From JACMLD01 sp039919885 (GTDB taxonomy: Bacteria > Bacteroidota > Bacteroidia > Chitinophagales > Chitinophagaceae): DNA of 64,000 nucleotides. A program made the translations under genes and the position numbers. The DNA lies in the NCBI GenBank assembly GCA_039919885.1, contig JBDSEV010000022.1, positions 62,001 to 126,000 on the forward strand. Reading direction: 5' to 3'. Below, in pieces: positions 36,457 through 44,598 of this stretch. The notes under the pieces were generated by a model. The model had not been told where the DNA came from, searched no databases, and was given only the letters and a program-made list of their open reading frames with translations. The first letter of the stretch is position 1, and the number at the start of each line of letters is the position of its first letter.

Positions 36457-36480
36457 AAAGCCCCGGTTAGCCGGGGCTTT
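36457..36480. terminator. Strong terminator hairpin downstream of apaG
   Basis: AAAGCCCCGG / CCGGGGCTTT form a perfect 10-bp stem with loop TTAG. The plus side is followed by six further T, the minus side by TTTTG. On the minus strand it would end apaG transcripts; the longer T-run faces the plus strand. Confidence 0.85.
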
Positions 36481-36604
36481 TTTTGTGCTCAGGCCGCATA
36501 TTGGCCAATGCTGCAGCAAGACAGTCAACCGTCTGTAGTAGCGTAATGTTTTTAAAAATTGGATGAAAATGCGGAGATCCGCTGAAGCGTAGCTAAAAAA
36601 CTGA

Positions 36605-36991
36605 TTAATTGTTTTTAAACGGAACCACCATTTCAAAAGAAGGAATGGCCACCTCGAAGATTTTCTTTGTGCTCAGGTTCTCCATTTGGTAGGTTCCTGT
36701 CATGCGGCCCATTTCTGTACGCAGGTTGCAGCCGCTTACGTACTCATATTTCTCACCTGCATTTAATGTAGGTTGCACACCCACTACGCCTTCTCCATCC
36801 ACTTCCCGGTTTTGACCGTTGCTGTCGAAGATCTGCCAGTGACGGCGGTGCAATTTTACCGGAAAGCTGTTTTTATTTTCTATTGAGATGCGGTACGCAA
36901 ACATAAACTCAGACTGCAATGGGTTGGAGTAGTCTGGCTGGTAGAATGTTTCTACACTTATCTCTATGCCTTCTGATACTTTGGAGACCAT
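36605..36991 (-). CDS. apaG: ApaG-domain protein
   Basis: 128 residues with the ApaG fold: VSEGIEISVETFYQPDYSNP at the start, AYRISIENKNSFPVKLHRRHW, VVGVQPTLNAGEKYEYVSGC and GRMTGTYQM. ApaG proteins are small beta-sandwich proteins associated with Co/Mg homeostasis in enterobacteria; their role in Bacteroidota is unclear. I chose the ATG at 36991 because the longer frame upstream is cysteine-rich and unlike ApaG. Confidence 0.92.
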   Translation of the reverse strand: MVSKVSEGIEISVETFYQPDYSNPLQSEFMFAYRISIENKNSFPVKLHRRHWQIFDSNGQNREVDGEGVVGVQPTLNAGEKYEYVSGCNLRTEMGRMTGTYQMENLSTKKIFEVAIPSFEMVVPFKNN

Positions 36992-37462
36992 AGGAATTTT
37001 GTTTGCTGCCGAAAGATACAAAAAAAGAGCGAGCTGAGCGCAGGGAAGGCAAAAACATGCTAAGGGTTTGCACGGAGCAACGGCATAAAAAGTCTTGAAA
37101 GGCAAAAACCGCCACCGTGCTATTTTTTCAATCTTGTAATGCGCATATAATTTGTGAAAGTTTGCTTACTGTGGAAGCCTGCGTCGATCGCCGCCGGCAA
37201 AATACCTTGTTTGCGCGCATCGTGCGATGAGGCACGCCGTTTAGAAATCAGGGTGTCGTAGTTTTGTGATTGGGAATTTTATACCCGTCCCTGAAGAATG
37301 CGCGCGAGTACGCTTATATTTGGAGCGCCTTGCCATTCCCTCAAGTATATTTTTGATAGTCATACGAAATTTGTTTACCGATCGTTTCAAAACCTGCTGG
37401 TTTTCCGGCAAAAATTGCAGGGGCCAGCTTTAAAAATAGCGCAGTTCATCAAAAAATATAAT
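36992..37462. other. Divergent promoter region of apaG and isocitrate dehydrogenase
   Basis: No gene is seen in these 471 bp. A TATATTTG sequence at 37315-37322 (plus) matches the -7 box but lacks a -33 TTG at usual spacing and would give a ~135-base leader. The region probably holds promoters for both divergent genes. Confidence 0.4.
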
Positions 37463-38914
37463 ATGAAAATAGCAGTTGCAAACGGAGATGGTATCGGACC
37501 GGAAATCATGGCCGCCGTTTTAAAAATATTCAAGGCCAATAATGTTCCGCTTGAGTATGAATTTGTGGACATGGGAAAATGGGTTTTCGACAAAGGTTTT
37601 TCAAACGGCATGACGCCGGAAGCGCAACAGGCGATTGAATCACTGGGCCTCCTCTTTAAAGGGCCAATGGAAACACCCAAGGGAAAAGGTGTTAAAAGCA
37701 TTAACGTTACGGCCAGGAAAACATGGAACACGTTCGCCAACAAAAGAGTATTCCAGACATTGCATGGCGTAGATACCGTGTTCAGTAAAGGCGGCATTCC
37801 GATAGACATTACCATCGTTCGCGAAAACATAGAAGATACCTATGGCGGCATTGAACACATGCTTACCCATGATGTGGCATTGAGCCGGCGGTTTATTACG
37901 CGGCCGGGGAGCATGCAGGTAATCCGCTATGCTTTTGAAATGGCGAAACTGAAAAAAGCTACCCGTATCAGTTGCGGTCACAAAGCCAATATTATGAAGC
38001 TGACTGACGGCTTGTTTTTAGAATGTTTTTATGAAGTAGCTAAAGAATACCCCGAACTGAAATCCGATGATATTATTGTGGATGACCTGTGTATGAAACT
38101 GGTAACACGTCCGGATCTTTTTGATGTGGTAGTGCTGACCAACCTACAGGGCGATATTGTGTCTGATCTCTGCGCAGGACTGGTGGGTGGCCTTGGTTTT
38201 GCACCTTCCGCAAATATTGGCGATCACATTTCCATTTTTGAAGCGGTGCATGGAACAGCGCCGGATATTGCCGGAAAAAATATTGCCAATCCCACCGCTT
38301 TGCTGCTGAGCGGTATTGCGATGCTGCTGCACGTGGGGTTAACAGAAAATTCCGCGGTGATAGAAAACGCATTGCTGTATACGTTAGAGAGTGGTATTCA
38401 TACCGGCGATTTCGGCGACAAATCAACCAAAGCGGTAGACACCACAGCGTTTGCCGACGCCATTATTGCCAACTTTGGAAAAAAGCCCGCCTTAAATGCA
38501 AAACCTGTAATGCCAAATGTGCCAGGCACACCTACGCCTTTCAAACTGGCACAGAATGCAATGATGTATTCGCAGGACAATGGTGATGAAAGTATTGTTG
38601 GCGTGGACTTATTTATTGAAAGTCATGAGCAACCACAGGCCATTGCAGTAAAATGCCAGCGCCATGCGGGTGTTAAATTTAAACTGATAAACATCAGCAA
38701 CCGCGGCACGCAGGTATGGCCTACCGGATCGGTGTATACCAACCTGGTAAACGTGTACAACGTGCGGTTTGAATCGCTTGACGGTGAACCACTGTACCAG
38801 CAGGATATCCTTGGATTGTATGTTAGCATGAGCGGCAATTTTAAAATATGCTCGTCAGAAATTTTAAATATGTGGGGCGATAAGCGATCCTATAGCGTTG
38901 CAGCTGGCCAGTAA
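37463..38914 (+). CDS. icd: Isocitrate dehydrogenase (Thermus-type, with C-terminal domain)
   Basis: This TCA-cycle enzyme oxidises isocitrate to 2-oxoglutarate. It has 483 residues. The N-terminal ~335 residues are the beta-decarboxylating dehydrogenase core: NGDGIGPEIM, ITIVRENIEDTYGGIEHM (substrate Arg-Glu-Asn), IVDDLCMKL, LQGDIVSDL, and FEAVHGTAPDIAGKNIANPTA. A further ~140 residues (from PVMPNVPGTPTPF to the end) form the extra domain found in the Thermus/Rickettsia-type enzymes. The ATG at 37463 gives the normal N-terminus MKIAVANGDG. NAD versus NADP use cannot be told by eye. The isopropylmalate dehydrogenase alternative is unlikely because of the C-terminal domain. Confidence 0.92.
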   Translation: MKIAVANGDGIGPEIMAAVLKIFKANNVPLEYEFVDMGKWVFDKGFSNGMTPEAQQAIESLGLLFKGPMETPKGKGVKSINVTARKTWNTFANKRVFQTLHGVDTVFSKGGIPIDITIVRENIEDTYGGIEHMLTHDVALSRRFITRPGSMQVIRYAFEMAKLKKATRISCGHKANIMKLTDGLFLECFYEVAKEYPELKSDDIIVDDLCMKLVTRPDLFDVVVLTNLQGDIVSDLCAGLVGGLGFAPSANIGDHISIFEAVHGTAPDIAGKNIANPTALLLSGIAMLLHVGLTENSAVIENALLYTLESGIHTGDFGDKSTKAVDTTAFADAIIANFGKKPALNAKPVMPNVPGTPTPFKLAQNAMMYSQDNGDESIVGVDLFIESHEQPQAIAVKCQRHAGVKFKLINISNRGTQVWPTGSVYTNLVNVYNVRFESLDGEPLYQQDILGLYVSMSGNFKICSSEILNMWGDKRSYSVAAGQ

Positions 38915-38971
38915 TACACTGACGAATGGATCATTTTGACAGCAGGAGTTTTTCCACCAGACAGTAGCAAT

Positions 38972-39412
38972 ATGCCTGAAAAAATTCACGAATACAGCAA
39001 TTCATCTATTACCATTATCTGGAAGCCGGAAATTTGCATTCATTCCAAAATATGCTGGCACGGCCTGCGGTCAGTATTTGATCCGGCCAGAAGACCATGG
39101 ATACTCCCGGACGCCGCTGATTCGGCCACCATTATGGCACAGATAGACAAGTGCCCGAGCGGTGCATTGAGTTACCTTAAAAAGGACGTGGCGGACAGAC
39201 CGGATCCCATTGCCGTTACACCGCCGGAAAACGTCACCAATATTGAATGCCTGCCCGATGGACCTTTGCTGGTGACAGGCGCGGTGAGGGTGAAAAAAGC
39301 TGATGGCACCGAAGAAATAAAAACGGGCGCTGTCGCCTTGTGCCGTTGCGGCGCGTCAAAAAATAAACCATACTGCGATGGTGGGCACAAAACGATAGGA
39401 TTTGAAGGATAA
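38972..39412 (+). CDS. Small Fe-S protein: Fer4_19-like plus CDGSH domain
   Basis: 146 residues with two iron-sulfur binding parts. Residues 5-70 resemble the divergent single 4Fe-4S domain (Fer4_19): CIHSKICWHGL at 22-32 and DKCPSGAL around 59-66. Residues 100-146 form a CDGSH domain (LCRCGASKNKPYCDGGHKT; ligands Cys124, Cys126, Cys135 and His139) that would bind a 2Fe-2S cluster. The role is unknown; redox or cluster transfer is inference. The ATG at 38972 is preferred over a TTG 36 bases upstream. It follows isocitrate dehydrogenase by 57 bp, so co-transcription is possible. Confidence 0.86.
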   Translation: MPEKIHEYSNSSITIIWKPEICIHSKICWHGLRSVFDPARRPWILPDAADSATIMAQIDKCPSGALSYLKKDVADRPDPIAVTPPENVTNIECLPDGPLLVTGAVRVKKADGTEEIKTGAVALCRCGASKNKPYCDGGHKTIGFEG

Positions 39413-39421
39413 CAAATACAA

Positions 39422-39622
39422 TCAGCTTGCTGTTTCCACCATAAAAAACATATAAACAACCCCCAACAACAACAAGACAAAAAGAGCGGCGTAATGAATG
39501 CGGAGAAAAGATTTTTCTTTTTGTTCCTGTTCTTTCATTCTTGCCCGGCCATAAAGGATAAACGTAATTATAGCAACTACCAGGGTAATAGCGGCGACGA
39601 TTGCAAACAATGAAACAAGCAA
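39422..39622 (-). CDS. Small two-helix membrane protein, start uncertain
   Basis: No family is recognised. There are two hydrophobic segments (LVSLFAIVAAITLVVAIITFILYG and YAALFVLLLLGVVYMFFMV) around a charged loop (RARMKEQEQKEKS). With the TTG at 39622 it would have 66 residues and begin one base after the SUI1 stop codon; the frame can also be extended to 39700 within the SUI1 gene. The hydrophobicity pattern supports a real gene, but the start does not. Confidence 0.55.
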   Translation of the reverse strand: MLVSLFAIVAAITLVVAIITFILYGRARMKEQEQKEKSFLRIHYAALFVLLLLGVVYMFFMVETAS

Positions 39623-39623
39623 A

Positions 39624-39968
39624 TCAGATTTTTTTGGATAATGTATACCCGGTTTTAATGAGCCATTGCAATACTTTATCGCGTTGGTCACCCTGCACAA
39701 TTATTTCACCGTCCTTTACCGCACCACCACTCCCGCAATAATTTTTCAACTGTTTGCCCAGGCTTTCTAAGTTTTCCTCCGTACCGGAAAATCCGGTAAC
39801 CAGTGTAACGGCCTTGCCTGCCCGACGTTTGGTATCCAGCCGTATGCGCAACCGTTGCTGTTTGGGCAACAAGGTTTCTGCAGGTTCATGTTTGTCTTCC
39901 TCAAAAGAGAAATTTGGATCAGTACTGAATACAAAGCCCCGTGCATCGGGCTTATTCTTTTTTGACAT
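39624..39968 (-). CDS. SUI1/eIF1-family translation initiation factor (YciH-type)
   Basis: 114 residues. The SUI1 domain occupies the C-terminal ~80: RIRLDTKRRAGKAVTLVTGF, NLESLGKQLKNYCGSGG, KDGEIIVQGDQRDKVLQWL. The bacterial protein is the homologue of eukaryotic eIF1 and is thought to affect start-codon choice. The start is the ATG at 39968 (MSKKNKPDARG); a TTG 15 bases upstream is in frame. It lies 24 bp downstream of nadC on the same strand. Confidence 0.93.
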   Translation of the reverse strand: MSKKNKPDARGFVFSTDPNFSFEEDKHEPAETLLPKQQRLRIRLDTKRRAGKAVTLVTGFSGTEENLESLGKQLKNYCGSGGAVKDGEIIVQGDQRDKVLQWLIKTGYTLSKKI

Positions 39969-39992
39969 AAGCTGTTTTTTCAAAAAAAATGA

Positions 39993-40850
39993 TTACCCGG
40001 CAATGACTGCTTTCAAACTTAGATCCAGGCTCTTTGCCTGGTGAATCAGCGCGCCGGCGCTTATAAAATCAACCCCTGTTGCCGCGTACGCTTCAATATT
40101 ATCAAGATTAATACCGCCGCTGGCTTCTGTTTCAAATCTGCCGTCGATGAGTTCTACTGCGGCGGCCACCATTTCCGGGGTATAATTATCCAGCATTACC
40201 CGGTTCACTTTGCCCACTGCCAGCACTTTTTTCACATCGTCCAGGCTCCTGGTTTCCACTTCAATTTTAAGACCCGGTTTAACTGTTTCCACGTATTGCC
40301 ATGCCCGTTCTATGGCCTGCTGCAGTCCGCCGCAGTAGTCAATATGGTTATCCTTCAGCATAATCATATCATACAAACCCATGCGGTGGTTTGCGCCGCC
40401 ACCGATGCGTACGGCTTCTTTTTCAAGCAGGCGGAAATTCGGGGTTGTTTTACGGGTATCCAGCAATTTCGTGGTATACCCTTTTAACTTATCGGAATAC
40501 TGGCGGGTTAGTGTAGCAATACCGCTCATACGCTGCATGCAGTTTAAGATCAGTCGCTCACATTGTAAAATAACATGCACCAGCGTTTCGGCCTCAAATG
40601 CCGTCTCACCGGGCTGCATGCCGTCACCATCTTTTTTATGGGCCGTAAAGCTGACAGCGGGGGCAGCATACTGAAATATCTTTTCTGCAACCGACATCCC
40701 CGCAAGGACACCGGCCTGCTTTATTTTTAACACCGCTTTACCCCTGGCGCCGGCGGGTATGCAACAAAGCGTGGAGTGATCACCGTCGCCAACATCTTCC
40801 TTCAATGCCGCGGCTATTAATTGGGCCAGCTGTTCGTTAAATGTGACCAT
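39993..40850 (-). CDS. nadC: Nicotinate-nucleotide pyrophosphorylase (quinolinate phosphoribosyltransferase)
   Basis: This enzyme of 285 residues converts quinolinate and PRPP to nicotinate mononucleotide in de novo NAD synthesis. Family motifs: LLDTRKTTPNFRLLEKEAVRIGGG near 133-157 (PRPP/quinolinate binding), HRMGLYDMIMLKDNH, IEVETRSLDDV, and SGGINLDNI-AYAATGVDFIS near the end. It is followed by the SUI1 factor. A TATCTTTG box at 40855-40862 (minus) lies only 4 bases before the ATG. Confidence 0.95.
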   Translation of the reverse strand: MVTFNEQLAQLIAAALKEDVGDGDHSTLCCIPAGARGKAVLKIKQAGVLAGMSVAEKIFQYAAPAVSFTAHKKDGDGMQPGETAFEAETLVHVILQCERLILNCMQRMSGIATLTRQYSDKLKGYTTKLLDTRKTTPNFRLLEKEAVRIGGGANHRMGLYDMIMLKDNHIDYCGGLQQAIERAWQYVETVKPGLKIEVETRSLDDVKKVLAVGKVNRVMLDNYTPEMVAAAVELIDGRFETEASGGINLDNIEAYAATGVDFISAGALIHQAKSLDLSLKAVIAG

Positions 40851-40912
40851 ACAACAAAGATAAAGGCTAAAGCTGAAAGCGTGGCGTGCGCCGGATTATG
40901 CTGCGTATCCGG

Positions 40913-40943
40913 CAAAAAAAAGCCTGCAATTGTATTGCAAGCC
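40913..40943 (-). terminator. Terminator after the DUF4783 gene
   Basis: On the minus strand GCTTGCAAT-ACA-ATTGCAGGC forms a 9-pair stem (one T-G) and is followed by eight T. It lies 26 bases downstream of the DUF4783 stop codon and separates it from nadC. Confidence 0.85.
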
Positions 40944-40968
40944 TTTAGGTCTTTCAGGGGTAATATTA

Positions 40969-41373
40969 TTACTCAACGGTTTGGAAAGCGATCTCCTGCA
41001 AGACCTGTTTGCTGTCCTTTTGTTTCATAAATAATTTGGTACGGTAATCGCCGTTTTTCGTTTTCAATGTGCCGATGCAATATTTGGAACCGTTGTTTTC
41101 GCCTTTGTATTTAATTTCAAAACTGCGTACATTATTGTAGCTGAAGAAATCCCGGATGATCATCTCGGCCTGTGCCCGGCTGTAGTTGTCACTTTTGTCC
41201 GGAAGGGTGATGTCTACACGGCTATCAAAATAACGCGATAACTGGGTAGCATTTCCTGCTTTTATAGCGCCTACAATATCTTCAATTTCCATTCCGGTGA
41301 CATAGGCAGGGCGGGAAAAAGAAGGTAGCAAAAAAAGGCATGACAGCACGGCAAGCCACAGGTAGTTTTTCAT
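40969..41373 (-). CDS. DUF4783 exported protein (NTF2-like)
   Basis: 134 residues with a signal peptide (MKNYLWLAVLSCLFLLPSFSRP) and the DUF4783 fold, an NTF2-like domain found in Bacteroidota. Features: IEDIVGAIKAGNATQLSRYFDSRVDI, IIRDFF, FEIKYKGENNGSKYCIGTLKT. No catalytic residues are evident, and the function is unknown. It is a single-gene unit with its own terminator, divergent from gpmI. Confidence 0.86.
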   Translation of the reverse strand: MKNYLWLAVLSCLFLLPSFSRPAYVTGMEIEDIVGAIKAGNATQLSRYFDSRVDITLPDKSDNYSRAQAEMIIRDFFSYNNVRSFEIKYKGENNGSKYCIGTLKTKNGDYRTKLFMKQKDSKQVLQEIAFQTVE

Positions 41374-41556
41374 AAATCTTTCCTTTAGTTCTTCAAGTAA
41401 TGGATGGAAGTATTAGTCTTCAAAAGGGGTGGATTGCAAGGTTCTATACAATCACTAAAAATATGCCAACTTGATTTATGTGTAAAAAAAACGCTTATTC
41501 CATTTGATTTTTACGACTGCCCGGATGATTACCGTGGAATTCGGTAATTTTAAAGC

Positions 41557-43080
41557 ATGGAAAAGAAGAAAATTATCTTGATTATAATGGATGGATGGGG
41601 CCTTGGACAAAATAAATCGGCCGATGCTATCCAAAACGCAAATGTGCCTTTTGTAAGTAGTTTATATAATAAATATCCGCATACTACCCTGGTTACCTGT
41701 GGTGAAGCGGTTGGCCTGCCAGACGGGCAAATGGGAAACAGCGAAGTAGGTCACCTTAACCTGGGTGCCGGTCGTGTTGTTTACCAGGAACTACAACGGA
41801 TCAATGTGGCCGTGCGCGACGGCTCTTTTGCAAAAAACGAAGTATTGCTGCAAAGCATCCGGCGGGCAAAAGAAAGCAATAAACCCTTGCACCTGCTGGG
41901 TTTGGTGAGCGATGGGGGCGTACATTCTCATATTAAACACCTGATGGCGCTGACCGATCTTTGTAAAAACGAGGGCCTGACAAATGTATTCATTCATGCC
42001 TTTACCGACGGGAGGGATACAGATCCTAAAAGCGGCCTCGGATTTATTACTGCACTGCAGGATCACCTGCAGGTTTCTGTTGGAAAGATTGCCAGCGTAA
42101 GCGGACGCTATTATGCCATGGACCGTGATAAACGCTGGGAAAGAGTTAAGCTGGCTTACGATGCCATGGTAAACGGCATTGGCGATACGTCCGGCAACGC
42201 CATAGCAGCTGTTCAACATTCATATAACAACAATATCACCGACGAATTTATTAAACCAACAATAATTGTACATCCGGATGGAACACCGGTGGCGACTATC
42301 CAAAACGGCGATGTTGCTATCTGTTTCAACTTCCGTACAGACCGCTGCCGGGAAATAACAGAAGTGCTAACCCAACAGGATTTCCCTGAAAGTGGTATGC
42401 ATAAACTGCAGCTGGATTATACGACCATGACCCGTTATGATCATTCGTTCCAAAATGTGCATGTGGTGTTTGAACACGACGATTTGAAGAATACATTGGG
42501 TGATGTGGTAGCTCAAAATGGTTTACAACAAATACGTATTGCCGAGACTGAAAAATACCCGCATGTAACCTTCTTTTTCAGTGGTGGCCGCGAAAAGGCG
42601 TTTGAAGGTGAGAAAAGGATTATGGCGCCTTCGCCGAAAGTAGCTACTTATGATCTGCAACCAGAAATGAGCGCTTACGAACTAACCGCGTCCATCATTC
42701 CGGAAATTGAAAGTAAGGCCGCTTCTTTTATCTGTCTCAATTACGCCAATACAGACATGGTTGGTCATACCGGAATTTTCAGCGCTGCTATTAAGGCGGC
42801 AGAAACGGTGGATGCCTGCGTGGAGAAAGTGGTTACCGCGGCACTTGCCAACGACTATACGGTTTTTCTTACGGCAGATCATGGCAATGCAGATTATATG
42901 GTAAACGAAGACGGAACGCCCAATACAGCCCATACACTCAACCTGGTACCATTTTTTATCATCGACAAAGAATGGAAAGGCCCGATTAAACCAGGCAAAC
43001 TGGGGGATCTTGCACCTACTATTTTAACGATGATGCAGCTACCCATCCCAAAAGAAATGACCGGTAATATTTTGATTTAA
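41557..43080 (+). CDS. gpmI: 2,3-bisphosphoglycerate-independent phosphoglycerate mutase
   Basis: This enzyme of 507 residues interconverts 3- and 2-phosphoglycerate in glycolysis. The catalytic Ser62 is in GQMGNSEVGHLN, preceded by MDGWGLG with metal-binding Asp12. Further metal and substrate motifs: FTDGRDTDP, SGRYYAMDRDKRW, NFRTDRCREI, NYANTDMVGHTG and LTADHGNADYM. Standard length, ATG start. The next gene follows after 78 bp. Confidence 0.97.
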   Translation: MEKKKIILIIMDGWGLGQNKSADAIQNANVPFVSSLYNKYPHTTLVTCGEAVGLPDGQMGNSEVGHLNLGAGRVVYQELQRINVAVRDGSFAKNEVLLQSIRRAKESNKPLHLLGLVSDGGVHSHIKHLMALTDLCKNEGLTNVFIHAFTDGRDTDPKSGLGFITALQDHLQVSVGKIASVSGRYYAMDRDKRWERVKLAYDAMVNGIGDTSGNAIAAVQHSYNNNITDEFIKPTIIVHPDGTPVATIQNGDVAICFNFRTDRCREITEVLTQQDFPESGMHKLQLDYTTMTRYDHSFQNVHVVFEHDDLKNTLGDVVAQNGLQQIRIAETEKYPHVTFFFSGGREKAFEGEKRIMAPSPKVATYDLQPEMSAYELTASIIPEIESKAASFICLNYANTDMVGHTGIFSAAIKAAETVDACVEKVVTAALANDYTVFLTADHGNADYMVNEDGTPNTAHTLNLVPFFIIDKEWKGPIKPGKLGDLAPTILTMMQLPIPKEMTGNILI

Positions 43081-43158
43081 TACAACCGGTGCCGGCACCG
43101 ACGGAATTTTATTTAAATACGCTTACAGCGAGCGGAAACACCCAATCATTTACTACCT

Positions 43159-43644
43159 ATGATAAAAAAAATACTGGTTATACTTTTAATTGCACTGGTA
43201 CTGATACAATTTTTTCATCCGAAAAAAAACGCCGGAACTGTGGCAGCAAACCAGTCGATTGCTGCGGTATACAGTGTTCCCGAAAATGTAAAAGAGATAT
43301 TGGCGGTCAGTTGTAACGACTGCCATTCCAACAACACATTGTATCCATGGTATGCTAAAATACAACCGGTAGACTGGTGGTTAAATAATCATGTGACGGA
43401 GGGGAAATCAGAATTAAATTTTGATGTATTTGCGACCTACAGCCTGCGGAGGCAGTACCACAAGATGCAAGAAATAATAGAAGAGGTGAGAGAAAATAAA
43501 ATGCCACTGGATAATTATACGTGGATCCACAAAAAGGCGGTACTGACGTCCGCCGAGAAAGAGGCGTTAGTAGCCTGGGCCGGCGCCATCAGAACAACAA
43601 TGCAACAGCTGTATCCCGCAGATAGCCTGGCGAGAAAAAAATAA
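43159..43644 (+). CDS. Haem-binding domain protein (c-type-like), membrane anchored
   Basis: 161 residues. An N-terminal hydrophobic segment (MIKKILVILLIALVLIQFF) anchors it or serves as a signal, and a CNDCH haem attachment motif is at 52-56 within SCNDCHSNNTLYPWYA. The remainder (VDWWLNNHVTEGKSELNFDVF, EIIEEVRENKMPLDNYTWIH) fits the Haem_bd family. A conserved Met near MPLDNY could be the second axial ligand. A role in electron transfer or redox sensing is inference. Confidence 0.88.
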   Translation: MIKKILVILLIALVLIQFFHPKKNAGTVAANQSIAAVYSVPENVKEILAVSCNDCHSNNTLYPWYAKIQPVDWWLNNHVTEGKSELNFDVFATYSLRRQYHKMQEIIEEVRENKMPLDNYTWIHKKAVLTSAEKEALVAWAGAIRTTMQQLYPADSLARKK

Positions 43645-43946
43645 ACTGCGCTTGTTGAAGGCCTTGCGCACGAACCGGCTTTCTGGAAGGTGCTGGCGCC
43701 TTCCAGCTTTTGAAACTATTCCAGTACAGGTAAGAATTTATTTTTTTAGGTCGACTTTCTTGAAACCATCTAAGTTTTAACGGTTTTGTTAAATTTCATG
43801 CACGCTTCTGCCTAAAAATCATACAATTGTTAATATAACAAGAATCCGCGTCGATTTTTTCAAATTTGCGCACACTTTATTTATACTCGCCAAGCAGCAA
43901 CCCGTATTAAAAATTGTCTTAAATTACGGGTTACCAAACGTCCAAA
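43645..43946. other. Intergenic region upstream of the ECF sigma factor
   Basis: 302 bp with a terminator hairpin near its start (43683-43706) and then AT-rich DNA that should contain the sigma-factor promoter. No exact TTG/TAnnTTTG pair was found. Confidence 0.5.
43683..43706 (+). terminator. Terminator after the haem-binding protein gene
   Basis: CTGGAAGG / CCTTCCAG form an 8-bp perfect stem with an 8-base loop, followed by CTTTTG. It lies 38 bases after the stop codon. Confidence 0.65.
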
Positions 43947-44525
43947 ATGACAGAGGAATCCATTTTAAAAGGTTGTTTAAGAAATGAGCCTGTAGCACAA
44001 AAGGAATTGTACAACCGGTACACACCTAAAATGCTGGCAGTTTGTTACAGATTTGCGCACAACAGGGAAGATGCGGAAGACATGTTGCAGGAAGGATTTA
44101 TCAAGGTGTTTTCGCAAATACACACGTTCCGCAACCAGGGTGCCTTCGAGGGTTGGGTGCGGCGCATAATTGTACATACTTGTATCAACAACCTGAAAAA
44201 GAATAAGAAGTTCAATGAAAGCGTAGATATCATACACGCAACGTCATTGCAGGTAAGGGAGGAAAGTGTTCCTTCTATTGTGCAGGCCAAGCAGGTAGTG
44301 GAGTGTATACGCATACTGCCAATCGGTTACAGAACTGTCTTAAACTTGTATGCTATCGAAGGCTATTCGCACCGGGAAATAGGAAATATGCTGGACATTG
44401 AAGAAAGTACCAGCAGGTCTCAGTATACCCGTGCAAAACAAATGCTGGAGGATATTTTAATTAAGAAGAAAATACTGCAGCAGCAGCCTGCAAAGAAAAT
44501 GAACGTTTTATCTTTTGGAAGATAA
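43947..44525 (+). CDS. ECF-type RNA polymerase sigma factor
   Basis: 192 residues. Region 2 is at ~20-90 (ELYNRYTPKMLAVCYRFAHNREDAEDMLQEGF, FEGWVRRI) and region 4 at ~118-178 (LPIGYRTVLNLYAIEGYSHREIG, ESTSRSQYTRAKQML). It should direct RNA polymerase to a specific regulon. The next gene, 73 bp downstream, encodes a membrane protein whose short N-terminus resembles anti-sigma-type partners seen in Chitinophagaceae, so the two probably form a signalling pair. The inducing signal is unknown. Confidence 0.93.
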   Translation: MTEESILKGCLRNEPVAQKELYNRYTPKMLAVCYRFAHNREDAEDMLQEGFIKVFSQIHTFRNQGAFEGWVRRIIVHTCINNLKKNKKFNESVDIIHATSLQVREESVPSIVQAKQVVECIRILPIGYRTVLNLYAIEGYSHREIGNMLDIEESTSRSQYTRAKQMLEDILIKKKILQQQPAKKMNVLSFGR

Positions 44526-44598
44526 ATGACGACCGGGAAATGAATATGTTTAGCTGTTTTACCAAACTAACATCCGTACACAAAACACCCTTGCTTAC

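Larger units (their letters stand above)
36134..36604. other. Intergenic region between mfd and apaG
   Basis: This 471-bp stretch contains the mfd promoter near 36142-36149 and a terminator hairpin at 36457-36480. The rest shows no credible gene on either strand. A short plus-strand transcript ending at the hairpin is possible. Confidence 0.5.

Noticed and set aside
37315..37322. TATATTTG upstream of isocitrate dehydrogenase as a promoter
   Set aside because: It matches the -7 box but has no -33 TTG at normal spacing and lies ~140 bases from the start codon; kept only as a note.
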